Positions 1 to 50,594 are shown, numbered from the stretch's first letter. The stretch is 64,000 bases of DNA from Taudactylus pleione (GCA_031769625.1 JAUIMM010000200.1:49126001-49190000), one strand, 5' to 3'. Numbers and translations are program-made. Notes: generated from the sequence alone by a model not told the origin.

Positions 1-1177
1 ACATGGCCATTGCATAACATTCCACTTTTTAGCCTTAAAAAACTCTTTGGTTGGTTTTGCAGTATGCTTCGGGTCATTGTCCATCTGCACTGTGAAGCGC
101 CGTCCAATGAGTTCTGAAGCATTTGACTGAATATGAGCATATAATATTGCCCGAAACACTTCAGAATTCATTCTGCAGCTTTTGTCAGCAGTCACATCAT
201 CAATAAATACAAGGGAACCAGTTCCATTGGCAGCCATACATGCCCACACCATGACACTACCACCACCATGCTTCACTGATGAGGTGGTATGTTTTGGATC
301 ATGAGCAGTTCCTTTCCTTTTCTTCTCTTCCCATCACTCTGGTACAAGTTGATCTTTGTCTCATCTGTCCATAGAATGTTGTTCCAGAACTGTAATGGCT
401 TTTTTAGATGTTGTTTGGCAAACTCTAATCTGGTCTTCCTGTTTTTGTGGCTCACCAATGGATTGCATCTTGTGGTGAACCCTCTATATTCACTCTTGTG
501 AAGTCTTCTCTTGATTGTTGACTTTGACACATATACATCTACCTCCTGGAGAGTGTTCTTGATTTGGCCAACTGTTGTGAAGGGGTTTTTCTTCACCAGG
601 GAAATAACTCTTTTGTCATCCACCACAGTTGTTTTCCGTGGTGTTCCGGGTCTTTTGGTGTTGCTGAGCTCTCCGGTGGGTTCTTTCTTTTTAAGAATGT
701 TCCAAACAGTTGATTTGACCACACCTAATGTTTTTGCTATCTCTCTGATGGGTTTGTTTTGATTTTTCAGCCTAATGATGGCTTGCTTCACTGATTGTGA
801 CAGCTCTTTGGATCTCTTATTGAGAGTCGACAGCAACTGATTCCAAATGCAAATGTCACACCTAGAATCAACTCCAGACCTTTTACCTGCTTAATTGATA
901 ATGAAATAACGAGGGAATAGCCCACACCTGTCCATGAAATAGCTTTTGAGTTGATAGTCCCATTACTTTTGGCCCCTTAAAAAGTGGGAGGCACATATTA
1001 AAACTGTTGTAATTCCTACACCGTTCACCCGATTTGGATGTAATTACCCTCAAATTAAATATGAAAGTCTGCAGTTAAAGCACATCTTGTTTGTTTCATT
1101 TCAAAACCATTGTGGTGGTGAATAGAGGCCAAAATATGAAAATTCTGTCAATGTCCCAATATTTATGGACCTGACTG
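1..1177 (-). mobile_element. Tc1-like transposon, family A copy 1 (cut by window edge)
   Basis: The element lies on the - strand. Its transposon 5' end is at 1177, beside a TA target dinucleotide at 1178-1179, and it shares the CAGTCAGGTSCATAAATATT terminal sequence with three other copies in the window. The left end lies outside the window. The inverted terminal repeat of the family is about 215-220 bp, unusually long for Tc1. Confidence 0.93.
273..836 (-). pseudogene. Tc1-like transposase, family A copy 1 (frameshifted)
   Basis: The frame encodes the N-terminal helix-turn-helix region, a PGTPRK version of the GRPR linker and the first catalytic motif WTDETKIN (Asp codon at 363-365, - strand). 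Compared with the copy at 32376 a short deletion after DGKRR shifts the frame, and the product ends in unrelated residues. Transposase sequence with HGGGS and the second catalytic Asp continues in another frame down to position 1. Confidence 0.85.
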
Positions 1178-1309
1178 TATATACACATAAATACATAATC
1201 AAATAACAGTATCTGGAATATAAAACCTAGATCTACAAACTGCATCCCAGATCCATTGCATATAAAAAATATTAATCTGTATACCAAAACAATAAACATA
1301 GAGAAAAAA

Positions 1310-1314
1310 AAAAC

Positions 1315-1345
<31 letters not shown>

Positions 1346-1392
1346 TAAAATATATATATATAAAAAAAAATAATAATAAAAAAAAAAAATAC
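1310..1392. repeat. AT-rich microsatellite and A-rich tract
   Basis: An AT dinucleotide run changes into AC, again AT, then A-rich and TAA repeats. Short lysine/isoleucine-like or tyrosine-rich open frames here are products of the low complexity. Confidence 0.85.
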
Positions 1393-1559
1393 CACACTAT
1401 ACAAATATTGTCAAAAATAACACCTGAAAAATTTTCAAAATCAACTAGATCCCAATACATTCTGCTCTCAACTTATCACACAGCACATTACCTCCAACAA
1501 AGTAATAATCTACCTCATTATCCTAACAATAATATACCGGTCAATCATTAGACAGTGCA

Positions 1560-2135
1560 CGGGCATAACAGGATTTAAGCCAACTGCTCCAGATACGTTC
1601 ATACTTTTTCATGTTCAACAGTGGTACGGACCAAGGACAGCCAAGCATTATAACCTGGTCCTGTAGGAGCCATCCACGACCGAGCCACACATACCTTAGC
1701 TAGTGTACACATATTGACAATGTATTGCTTAAGATATCTGTCCACTACCTCATCGGCCATAGAGCCTAAACAGCACGTCAATGGCATAGCTAAAGTGGGA
1801 GCAATACCTGTATTGGATAAAACTCTCAGAACCTTATTCCAAAAAATGCTAACCACCGGACAATCCCATAGAAGGTGCCAGAAAGTACCGCTATTAATTT
1901 TACACTTAGGGCATATGTCAGATGCTCTCCCCCCCAAATTTTAGCAAACGAACAGGAGTTAAATAGGTACGGTGTAGAATAAACAGTTGAATCTGTTGAA
2001 ATCTTATAGAAGTTGTGGAAATACGAGGAGCTTCTAGAGTGCCACGCCATAATTTAAATGAATGTGTTTGCTGTTTTGTACATATCCAATTAGCTAATTG
2101 TCGGCGCTGACCAATTAAATAAGTGGCCAATACCC
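1560..2135 (-). pseudogene. L1-like LINE fragment, C-terminal part of ORF2
   Basis: Two overlapping - strand frames match the end of an L1-type reverse transcriptase protein: LFILHRTYLTPVRL in the first (about 1918-2130), and CPKCK...GTFWHLLWDCP in the second (about 1599-1937). The latter is the Cys-His motif near the ORF2 C-terminus. A frameshift separates them near position 1935. The copy is truncated at its 5' side near 2135. It lies in a pygb intron, antisense to the gene. Confidence 0.75.
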
Positions 2136-2257
2136 TGCGCGTTAATTACCAGAGGGGGCACTTTTCCTTGCAGCCTCAGGAGCAGGGAGTAAAAGTCAGC
2201 GTAAAAATGCACCTCTGGTAATTAATGTGTGGGGAAACCTATTAGATTCCGCATATT

Positions 2258-2464
2258 GGGCCTCATTCATTAACGAGTTTTATCACTCAAAACTAGTGAT
2301 AATACTCGCTGTTTATGAAAAATGATGCTCCAGCCAATCAGCTCCCAACTGTCATCTATTTGAAAAATGACAGTTAGGAGCTGATTGGCTGGAGCACCAT
2401 TTATCATACACAGCGAGTATTATCACTCGTTTTGAGTGATAAAACTCGTTGATGAATGAGGCCC
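2258..2464. mobile_element. Foldback MITE, ends GGGCCTCATTCAT
   Basis: The 207-bp segment is an almost continuous inverted repeat: it begins GGGCCTCATTCATTAACGAG and ends in the complement, and the arms CAGCCAATCAGCTCC and GGAGCTGATTGGCTG face each other in the middle. No coding capacity. It sits just before pygb exon 6. Confidence 0.85.
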
Positions 2465-2682
2465 TTTATGCGGTATCAGTTGGTCACCGTGTGTTACCAG
2501 ACGTCTTACAACACCGGGAAAAGGCTAAATAATTCATTAGCTCCGGGCGTGAAACCTGGAGCTTTTACCCACACGGTAAACGTCACACCTAATTGAATAT
2601 GCCCCATAGATTAACATGCAGCATGCCATAATGGCACAAATCTGAGCTGGTGAATAGATGGTCTCTGTTTATCCCTCTGCAG

Positions 2683-40913
<38,231 letters not shown>

Positions 40914-42067
40914 ATGCGAGGAGATGCATGTGCTCACCGTCCTCCGCTGGTAGTTTGGTTGGCTCAGGATTAGTGCTTTGTCCACCAGTTGTGATAGCTT
41001 TCCCATCAGAGCATAGTTATTTTGGGGAAAAAAATCCTGATTGTGTTGTCCTACACCAACTTTCTGCAGTTAACCACTCATTATTGTAACCTGGTATTTA
41101 TTCTACACTAGATCCAACCACATACCTAGGAGCAGAGTCCTTATGGCAAGAAGCAAAGTCTGAGGTCTCATTTAGATCAATGGCATTGCTTTCATATGGT
41201 AGGGAATTGTGGAGCAATAGCAATCCCAACATTTCATTTTCTAGGTAACACAGAAAAAGTCACTTATTTGTGCTCGACTTAGGTAAATTGCCGTGATTCA
41301 TAGATGAACAAAATACTTGTAATCTACTAAATAACAATTACATATATCTAGTATCTGTACCCATGGGCACTAAAAAATATTCTTAACAGTTTTTTTGTGT
41401 CCTGTATGAACAAATACATCTATAGGAAGCATAGGTGGGAGCTTTCCGATTGAATCTTATTTACTCACTGTAATACTGTTTCACTAGAACACTTTGGTCA
41501 ATTAGCAGTAACTGTTTTTATTATTTTTTTTTAAGAGTTTTATTATATGAACACCGTGTCTCGGAAGGGTTAGTAGGGAGAGTTTAGACTAGTACATTGC
41601 TTTTTCACAAAGGGCATGTACTTATACATAGGATAATACAGCCTAAAAGCACAGAGGACATCTAACCTTGCACTTTGCGAGATAAACCGTCCTCAGCGGT
41701 GGAATGGAGTACTTATCGCTGGTATAAAAGCCATTAGGAAAAGCCCTATGCTGAGTAGAGATGGGAGAACTGTAACGGTCGCAGTTTAGTAATGGTTTAC
41801 GCTTAGTGCAGCTTAGTTTTAGGTGTCAAAATGCAACGTTTCCAATGCTGCCGTGGTCCATCTGTAAGAATGCGTCACTCATATCCGTGCTCGCCGCACA
41901 ACCTCAGAGGATGAGCAAGCTTTGTGTGAAGCATTGTATTTCATGTGTTGTCTTTGTAACTACGCTGTTTTAGCATTTGTGTGTGTGATTCTAAAGTACT
42001 GTATTTCTAACTAAAGATTTGCACGTTGACTCAACCTTCACGCTTGTGGGACTCATCCTTTAATAAA
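40914..42067 (+). other. pygb: Probable pygb 3' untranslated region
   Basis: No open frame of note follows the stop codon. The stretch runs to the first good AATAAA at 42062-42067 without a recognisable transposon. I infer a 3' UTR of about 1.15 kb. Confidence 0.6.
42062..42067 (+). terminator. Likely pygb polyadenylation signal AATAAA
   Basis: A canonical AATAAA lies about 1.15 kb after the pygb stop codon and is the first one I find there. Cleavage would be expected 10-30 bases further on. Transcript ends would be needed to confirm it. Confidence 0.55.
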
Positions 42068-42602
42068 CGTAGTACCTACTTACAGCTTCCGGATGTAATT
42101 CTGTATCGGAAATACTGGTAGTAATAATGTTACGGAGCCTAGATGGGATTTCTGGGGCTATGTACCAAGAGTGGCTGCTTCCCTTATTCTCGTGCAAGCT
42201 AGACAAAGAGAGCAAACATTGGTTGTTAAGCGTCACTTTATATTTGCACTTTGTTAGTAAGTAACCTCCCATGACTTGGTTTACATTGCCTAACCTAGTT
42301 ACTGTACATGTTGCTGTAAAGACTCTTTAAAAACAAACAAAACTAACCTTAGGCATCTTGTTCTACTCTAGTTTTTGAATGACAACTATCACCATAGTCT
42401 GCACAATGTTGGGTGGTACATTTACATATTCTTTCACAAAGTTTATGTATATATAATATTTCATATTGTTTTTGTAAGGTGCCACAGTGCCAGACAGTGT
42501 GGGATATTCATGGTAGACAGAATATATGCACTCGACACCAAAAGGTAGGAATGGCCCTGCTTGTGAGAGAACTTATATTCTAATTGGAAGAGCGCACAGC
42601 TT
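42068..42602. other. Downstream flank of pygb, no recognised feature
   Basis: Unique-looking sequence without coding signal. Confidence 0.5.
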
Positions 42603-42858
42603 AAGCTTGGTACACACCTGAACGGTCCAACAACGGCCTGATATGATGTAACAATATATCGTGCCAGCGTACACACTGCACAATCTGCCGTACGTTGGAA
42701 TGATATATCGTTACAGTATTAATGTTAGTGAACCGGACCACACAATTCATGAAATGATGAATTGGGTGGAATCAGGTGTACACACTGTACGATGACCATT
42801 GCGATCCATCGCGGATGGGAAGATTGGCCATCATATTGTATAGTGTGTACCTAGCTTA
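42603..42858. mobile_element. MITE with AAGCTTGGTACACACC ends
   Basis: AAGCTTGGTACACACCTGAA faces TAGTGTGTACCTAGCTTA. Its right half (GATCCATCGCGGATGGGAAG, ATTGGCCATCATATTG) recurs at 52130-52215. Confidence 0.75.
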
Positions 42859-43428
42859 CAACTGAAGAGCTAGTGTGGTCTGGGATATAGTGGATGTTGG
42901 GGCAGTTGTGATGGTGTATTTGAATTGTCAAAGTGTGTCAGACACACCGAGACCCAAGCACCCCCCCATCCATCTGGATTTACCATAAAGCAAAAAAACC
43001 CATAAAACATGAAATACACTGAAATGCTGAAATCTTCATCTTTGATGTGAGTGAATTAGAAGAGGAACAAAGGGACACATTCTCTGGCAGAGAGCGGGGC
43101 TCCCACACAGGGCACCTCTGACCTCATGTTTATTCAGTACATGGACTTTCCACTAAGCTATCTGTGGGTGCCAAAATGCAGTAAGATATCTACTCCACAC
43201 ACTTATACCAGTTGAGCTGAGCTAAGAAAGTTAGGATCTTATGAAATATACTTTAAAAAAAAAAAAAAGTTTGACACAAAGACACACTTGAAAGGAAAGA
43301 CAGCGCACAAGAAACAAATGAAAAAAGTTCAGCAGTGCATGATCCATATAATGAAATGCAAGTCACACTCACCTACTCCATTATAAGAATCAACCCTCAC
43401 TTTTGATGAAAAAAGGGAAATTTATATA
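42859..43428. other. Intergenic stretch, no recognised feature
   Basis: A poly(A) run at about 43253-43268 is the only structure I see. Confidence 0.5.
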
Positions 43429-44003
43429 ACCACTTAACTGACGATTTTTTTCCCAAAAACCGCTTCAAAAATTGTCGTTTTTTTTTTATGAGTGAATTAG
43501 GTGAGGAACATCCATTTTAACTTACGGTATCCAAAATGGTTTCATTAAAAAAAAAAAAAAAAAAAAAAGTTTTTCTTTTTTTAGGATTTGCAAAAAAAAA
43601 AAGTTTTTTTTAAAATAACTGAACACCGGAACCACCATCGGAAAAACATCGGAAACATTGCGACATTCAATTAGAGACTGTGGATACAGGAACCAGGTAT
43701 GTCAGGGGCGTTAGGGGGGAGGTTAAACTTACTTTTCCCCAGCAGCTGCTCAGTTCTGCAGGCGCTGGGTGGGGGTCCTGCTTTGCTGACCGATCAGCAG
43801 TAATCGGTAGCACAGCAGACAGAGGGGGAGAGGGTGCTGGCAAGCAGAGGGACCAGAAGGTCCTTCTGAGAGCAGCAACTGCGGGAAGATTCTCTTCCTG
43901 CAGCCGCCCTCATGTTTATCTGACTGGACGAAATTTTACGTCCAGTACAGATAAAGAACTGCCTGGTGTGGACAGAAAATTACATCCATGCCAGGCAAGT
44001 GGT
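43429..44003. mobile_element. MITE with AACCACTTAACTG / AAGTGGTTAA ends
   Basis: The ends ACCACTT and AAGTGGT are inverted, and TTAA follows on the right side, which would suit a piggyBac-like element. An inner hairpin pairs TGGACGAAATTTTACGTCC. The 108-codon frame inside is not a gene. Confidence 0.55.
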
Positions 44004-45949
44004 TAAAGACTTGTTAGTACATTACAAATTTAAGCCCGACTTTCGCTTCATTCACAACCTAGTGATTTTCATCATAGGCAAAAGGTACTACAACTCTCAG
44101 GCAATGTATAGCAGTGAAAAGTGTGAAGAATCATTTAGTCAAGAGAACAGCATTACAGCATTAGGACCGCTGTGTGCAGCACAAACCTACAGGCATCACC
44201 AAGTATAGTGACGTGCAGATACAGAGGATGGAGAAGTGCCGATAGCGGAGGAGTGTTCTGCACAATGAGATGTGAAGGCAATCACCAGGTAACCATAAAC
44301 ATAAAGCAAAAATGGCAATATAACGATTAGGGGACAATGGTGTAAAAGTGAACAGCAATATCTTCCATGGGATACTGAGCCAATTACCATGCACTGGCAA
44401 AAATTAATGAACATAAAAAAATGCAAATACTAAAATGATAGACAAACTCACAGATAAAAAACCTGATACCAGAGGCGGTTATAACACAATAAAGCCCTCA
44501 CGCTTGTACTGTATGACAAAGCTGTGTACATAAACTCATGAATTCATGGATATATATTAAAAGAGCAACTAATTTCAAAGTCCTCAGTGAGGTCCATTTA
44601 TCCATTTCAATTCCTTTTGTCCGTATCGCCTCCTTAGTGCAGCTACGTGGTCTATTATGAAACATTTCAGGTGGTGGAGTTATTGTAGGTATACAATATG
44701 GTGTGGAATCCACTAAATAGTGTGAGAAGTGGCCAAAAGTGAATCAGGAGTGTGTGAGATCTTTTCCCATTGTTGGTACATCTGACAAGGATGTCTTGAA
44801 AAATGTTAATGAAAAAAAATCTGTAGAATAATTAGCTTACCAAATTACTGCTTAAACACTGTAAATGTTTAGAAATGTGGAGACGTGAACATGAGTTGAG
44901 AGGATAATTGCAAACCAGTACCAAGGAGCCCGAGAGGAAGTTGGTGCATGCACGAAGTGCTCCTCCGCCTCCATATAATAATGTATGAAAGAGTACCACC
45001 AAAATGGGAAAATTGTTTTTGTATTGTCTGTTAATATGTGTAGGGAGGTTCCGCAGGACACAGAAGATATACCCTCCTTAGTTGTAGCATTGTGTGTTGC
45101 AGTTATACGTGGCCTGGCATGGGCGGGAGAGGAGCTGGGTCAAGTTGTCCGCTCAGCCTGACTGCTGTTGCTGAATCATTAGGTAGAGAGATAATCCCTA
45201 GTGTGTTAGAAGACCAGGGTAATATAGGGTTACATCTGGTGAGTACTATTGTGGTCCCTAGTAGTAAAATCAGATAGGGATGGGATTGTACCTGTATGTG
45301 ATATTACAATATAATGCCTTTGGAGTAGAACAGAATTATTATTTATTAAAGGTATGGGAAATGGGCACTACAGAGAAGTAACATTAGCAGTATCAATGGT
45401 TAGACTCAGAGAGCCAATAAAGGCCAGAGTCCGAACATAAAATCTAAATTAAAGGGTTATGGCAGTGGTCACGCCTAATGAGTCTGCATTGATCACGCTT
45501 ATATATAGAAAAATAGGTGAGAGATACACATACAACACCCAGAGTCAGAACCAAAAGTGGTGTTGAAACTAAGCCACATGTAGATTATGATAACGCATAG
45601 CATGACAATGCAGTGCGACATCTATGCAAGGCATGACCATGTGATTATTACTTCTCCTATTCAGGGTGTGAACACGCATTGTATGCTAATCATCAGGTAT
45701 GCATGCACACAGCAGCAGCGGAAGTTTACCAATCATAAAGGAAACTTTCGGCCATGGGAGTAACAGGAGAAGTGCATCAATATTCTTTTCACAAAGGATA
45801 ATGATTGATGCACCAGACTGTTATAGACATTATTCTATCAAGGGTACAAAAAAATTGTTTTGCAAATACCCAGTTCCCTATGAACTATCTATTCGCCTAC
45901 AATCTATGGATTGTGGGCGAAGGTACTGTAGCCCCCATAATTAATTATA
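44004..45949. other. Intergenic stretch, possibly decayed proviral sequence
   Basis: No coding block that I can align with certainty. Since reverse-transcriptase remains of a + strand provirus begin near 45.95 kb, part of this stretch could be its gag and protease region, but nothing in the sequence proves it. Confidence 0.3.
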
Positions 45950-45959
45950 CATTTGATGT

Positions 45960-46165
45960 GAGATCAAAAGGGCATAAATGGATGAGTTATTGTAATGTCC
46001 ATTATTGTCTTCTTTGCCTGGCACTAAAACAATTGTTGTTTCATCTCTTGCAAGCAGGACACAAGGTATAATAAGGATAAGCTACAACCATATCAGACGA
46101 AGGAGAAATATTTGGCACATTATCTGACCCAGGGTGATGAGACAATTGACACTGGACAGGGAAGA
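45960..46165 (+). pseudogene. Reverse-transcriptase fragment of the old provirus
   Basis: The translation LLFHLLQAGHKV, two stop codons, then KDKLQPYQ...KYLAHYLTQG matches the segment after the active site in the - strand provirus (GHKVAKDKLQPCQ...KYLGHCLTQG). The active-site region itself is unreadable. Confidence 0.8.
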
Positions 46166-46637
46166 CAATATAAGGGCTTGATCTAATGTTATATACACAC
46201 TATGCAGTATCTGCTCATTCTAAATTTGATACAAATGAGCAAAAAATGAAAATTGGTCCTTATGGTACCATCAAATAATAACAATCAAAATATGTAATAT
46301 GTTAAATTCTGTAATTTATCTACCATATACAGTATATCTCTCAAGATACAAAGGGCGGAGAGTGACGAGGATTTAGCAGTTACACAGATGTAATGAATGC
46401 ATGGAACATTTATATCAGATTGATTTGACATGTGACAACCCTTTATTTTTTCTCCCTTTTATAAGATGGGAGGTACTATTATAGAGTATGAGGGTATGAA
46501 CTGATAGCACTATTATAGATAATGTGGGTTGGCAGAAAAAAATACTAATGCCAACTAAAAGATAAGTTTTGAGGTCATATATAAAAATTCTATGACAGAT
46601 TAGAATCTTGTTTTATGTTTGACAACAAGAACACCAA

Positions 46638-46831
46638 GGGGTAAATCTACTAAAGTGAGAGTTTTTAGAAGTGAGTTTTAAAAGTGATGTTGCCCATAGC
46701 ACCCAATCAGATTCTACTTAACATTTAACTAGCACCTTCTAGAAGATAATAGCTAGAATCTGATTGGTTGCTATGGGCAACATCACTTTTAAAACGCACT
46801 TCTAAAAACTCACTTTAGTAAATTTACCCCC
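46638..46831. mobile_element. Palindromic MITE, ends GGGGTAAATCTACTAAAGT
   Basis: The 194-bp element is an inverted repeat whose arms include GATGTTGCCCATAGC and TTGCTATGGGCAACATC. It is the second member of the family at 5186-5362 and has entered the old provirus. Confidence 0.9.
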
Positions 46832-47449
46832 AATAATACATTCCCAAGGCACACAAAGGACTATTGACGACCAAACAACTGCCATTGGTAGTGACAGATA
46901 TAAAATGTCTAAGCACTTGCATATATAGGGATTGAATTTATTAAGACAAGGAGAGCTGATGAGGTTGCAAAGAGAGCGGCAGCCTCACCTAGAGCTCAGT
47001 TGCCAAGAATCCAGGCAACCAATTTAATGTTTTTTTGAGACTCTCAGCTTACAGAAACTGATAAATATGCAAGATTTGTGTTACCACAGGGGGCTTATTC
47101 CAGCCCAGGTAATGCAAATCAATTTCATTCAAGTAGCATAATATGGGAATTTGAAATCCTTATTTGGGTGAGTTTTTAATTTGGTTTTAAACAAATAATA
47201 AGTTGAGTGAGGTGATGACTAAGTCAGGGTAAGTATGGCAAGAAGCATTGCAAAGTATTACAAAAGCATCTGAACCACCTCTAGGCCACCACTTAACCTG
47301 TCACCATAGGATAGATTTTATTTTTCTAGGACAGATAACCTTGAACTGTGATAATGAAATGACTGTCAGGTACACCATGGGTATGAGATTAATAGTTGAG
47401 ATGATAACAGATGAGTTTAAAGCTTCTGGCTCTGATCATGTTGGACACT

Positions 47450-47625
47450 AACTGTCATGTCAGTGTTCCTGGAAAAGAATGTAAGAAATTTCTCGAGTTC
47501 TGGTTGCTTAACAGATCGTTGAGAAGGATCGTACCAGGTGTTGCTACTACTACATTCCACTCATTGTAAGAGTGCATCCAAATAAAAGGTGAATCAAGAA
47601 CCAGAAAAAGGAGAAGTGCTTCATC
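47450..47625 (+). pseudogene. Integrase C-terminal fragment of the old provirus
   Basis: At the nucleotide level AATTTCTCGAGTTCTGGTTG, GATCGTACCAGGTGTTGCT and ATTCCACTCATTG follow the GPY-domain region of the - strand provirus, with many small gaps. No open frame remains. Confidence 0.7.
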
Positions 47626-48499
47626 AAGTCTCTTTTCTCGGAAACCTAAACTTGCATGAGGGCAAAGCAACTGAACCAAAGATGAAGAAGAACCATTACA
47701 GCATGGAAGTCTCCTGTCTCTTCTGTGTACTTTCTTTTGCTTTTGTTCTTTTTAGCTGGAACTATTTTTCGATCTGACACCAAACCGGAACATCTTGGAG
47801 GTGGATCTGATAAAGATGTCATATGACATAAATGAGAAGCTACCAAAGATCAGGGCATGGCCTAACAACTTATAACTATGGAAAAGGTTAATAAATCAGG
47901 GGAATATTAGTAAACAAAGTGTACAACATGTTTGGTTTTGGAAGTATGGGACATATTACGGTTACAAGGACAGGTATAATTAAGTATTGATGCAGAAGGG
48001 AACATGCTTTCAGCAGATGGGGGTGCTAGCAACTATTAGGATGCATGGTTGTCCTTTTACCCAAACTTTGAAGGAGTGTATTTTAAGATAAGGTAATACT
48101 GTGTTCACACATGTCCAATAAACAAATGACAAAGATACATTAAAACTGATATTCAAAACGGAAATCAATCCAACAAGATGGTACTAAATTGTCAAAATTT
48201 GGGAAAGAAGGTATACAAGATGTATCATTTTAGAGATAAAATCTGATGTAACTTGTTGCACCCACATGAAATGCTTTAAAGAAAAATTAGATTTTAGGTA
48301 AACATATAATTCTGTATTGAGCAAGAGAATATTAAGCAGAGTGGTTCTTATGGTTACACACTGAGAAACAGTTTTAAAAAATTTGTTAACAGGATGATGT
48401 ATGCGCCGGGAAGACTTCTGCTGATAATACGGTCAACCATACTAGTGATATATATTTTATTAAAGTTATACCTCTCTTTATAAAGTGTGTTAGGAATAT

Positions 48500-49050
48500 G
48501 GCCCTGATTCAGAGCCGGACACTCTGACAGAGCGCTCGCTCTGAATCAGGGTGTCTTTCTTTTTTTTTATGGAACAGCCTCCTGGCCACTCGCATTGCTG
48601 TGGGTTGCCACTCACAGCTAATGCGAGCGGCCAGGATTATGGTCGCGATGGTCAAGACCATCGCGTCCATTGGGCTTGCGATGAGACCCTTGTGGTAGGG
48701 TCTCGTGGCCGCAAGCCCCAGAGAGCTTTCGGCTCAAACAGAGCCGGAATCTCTCCACTGACATCACTTGTGATGTCAGTGGGGCCGCCCCCAGATGGTA
48801 GGAGTTTTCATGGGAACACCTCCGTCTGGGCAGCCACCCCCCCTGCCCGCCCACCAAAGGGGGCGTGCTGTCACTCAACATCGACAGCACGCCCCCTTTG
48901 GTGCAAGACCCGTAGCGGCAGACTGCCCATCGCTATCCGGGTCTCGCGCATGCGCGCGATGGTGCCGGCTCCGTCGTGCGCATGTGCTCTGGGCCACCAT
49001 CAACCCGGTTGCGAGCGCTCAGCGACTGTGACCGGGTCTGAATCAGGCCC
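48500..49050. mobile_element. MITE with GGCCCTGATTCAGA / TCTGAATCAGGCCC ends
   Basis: Its inside (CCTCCTGGCCACTCGCATTG, GATGGTCAAGACCATCGCG, TGACATCACTTGTGATGTCA) is homologous to the element at 16416-16855. It also has an extra palindrome around AAAGGGGGCGTGCTGTC. The 200-codon frame over it is not a gene. Confidence 0.85.
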
Positions 49051-49198
49051 TATGTTCAAAAGGACCAACCACCAAATCAATCACCTTGGTATAGAAATGG
49101 AGGTTAGGGTTCCAATAAAGTATTACTACACAGAACTGGCCAATCTGCAATAAGATCCTACATTGGAACTATGAAAATGGTGATAGTTTATTGACTAT

Positions 49199-49209
49199 CA
49201 AAGGGTGGA
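49199..49209 (+). other. Polypurine tract of the old provirus
   Basis: CTATCAAAGGGTGGAC directly precedes TGTCAAAG; the - strand provirus has the same CTATCAAAGGGTGGAC before TGTCGAAG. The tract primes plus-strand synthesis in retroviruses. Confidence 0.75.
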
Positions 49210-50004
49210 CTGTCAAAGTCAAATACCAAAACTGAATGAAGTACAATAATAAACAACTTTCTGTACATTTAAATCATATATTTTCCATATACTTAAATAT
49301 TGCTTTTCAGTATCACGCAGTTATATATTAGTGTTTATATTCTTTACGAATGATTTGTGATCAATTGTTTCATTCATTGCTTGTAGTTACAGCTTGTTTG
49401 GTAAATGCATATGCTTTCCATAAGAACCTGTTTTTAACTATAAAGTGATAACTGTCATTTTGCCGCTCTGAATGGCGATCGCCTGAGGACATAAACACAC
49501 ATGGATGATGACAAGCAAGAGGTTACCAGGACTCAGAAAGGCAGTTGAAAGCTTGACCAGTTGCATTGTTTTTAACTTTAACCTGTTGTGTAGTGACAGT
49601 GTATCTAAACTGTTCTGTGTGTTTCTAAGGTTACTCCTATATTGTTTACAGTTCAGAATTTAAGCCTTATGTTGGTGCCAACCGTGCATGCGCATTGTAT
49701 GGGCGATACTCTTTGTATTTCTTTATCCAAATAAATATTTTGGCCTTTGGAACTCCAAGTAAGCTATGTAAGGCTAGTGGTAGCTCTTAATCACCGAATG
49801 TGATGTGAAAAATTCTCAGTAACTGAGAACAAGGCAATTACAGTAACTGGAAATAGAATTAACCTAGCTTGCGCTCACCTTCAGAGAATAATGTGGATGG
49901 GTTGTGTGTATATTCTCTTAATGATTTCAAGTGCAGGTAATATGGTTTTTCAATAAAATCATTTAACTTGTGTATCAAAAATTAAGAGACACGACGGACT
50001 GACA
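49210..50004 (+). repeat. 3' LTR of the old provirus (right end tentative)
   Basis: The LTR starts TGTCAAAGTC after the polypurine tract. TATAAAG near 49440 and AATAAA near 49730 stand where a promoter and poly(A) signal are expected. I place the end at GGACTGACA (50004) because it mirrors the start, but that is weak. Confidence 0.55.
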
Positions 50005-50594
50005 TGAATACAGTGAGAGTCGGTGGTGGTAAATGTGCAGGAAAGATATATTCTTTTATACCTTTATATAGTAAAGGTATAAAAGTATGCACAATAAAAA
50101 TCCAAATTATATTGGACCCGAAAAATCAATTTAAAAATATGACGATTACAGGAATCAAAAATAATAATAAAAAAAAAATAGAATAAAAATAATTAAAATT
50201 AAAGATTAAAATCAGACGTGGAAAATAATGTTTAGAAAGCATCTCTGGGATCAAAGTTCGAGAATCCTGACCAGTCTTTATATAATCAATCTGCGCAGCT
50301 TGTAATGGGGATATTATAGATATCAGTGTCTCAAAGTGTCCCAATCCTTACGAAAATCCTGGTTTTCTTGGGGTGTTGTGTACAGCCATGGCCAAAAGTT
50401 TTGAGAATGACAAGTATTGGTTTTCACAAAATTTGCTGCTTCAGTGTTTTTAGACCTTTTTGTCAGATGTTACTATGGTATAGTGAGGTAAAATTACAAG
50501 CATTTCATAAGTGTCAAAGGCTTTTATTGACAATTACATTAAGTTTATGCAAAGAGTCAATATTTGCAGTGTTGACACTTCTTTTTCAAGACCT

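Larger units (their letters stand above)
45950..50004 (+). mobile_element. Old provirus on the + strand, related to the 54-64 kb provirus (remnant)
   Basis: Three blocks lie in the right order: a reverse-transcriptase piece (about 45960-46160), an integrase C-terminal piece (about 47450-47625) and a polypurine tract followed by an LTR (from 49199). Each is similar in sequence to the matching part of the - strand provirus. Between them env and most of pol are unrecognisable or lost, and MITEs at 46638-46831 and 48500-49050 have entered. I find no 5' LTR. Confidence 0.7.

Noticed and set aside
43680..44006. 108-codon + strand frame
   Set aside because: It is contained in a MITE with a hairpin and matches no protein that I know.
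47589..47777. Possible env signal peptide (hydrophobic stretch in a 62-codon frame) in the old provirus
   Set aside because: Position would fit env, but the sequence does not align with the env of the - strand provirus, so I do not call it.
48551..49153. 200-codon + strand frame
   Set aside because: It lies over the GGGCCTGATTCA-type MITE and its palindromes; the frame is long only because of GC-rich inverted arms.
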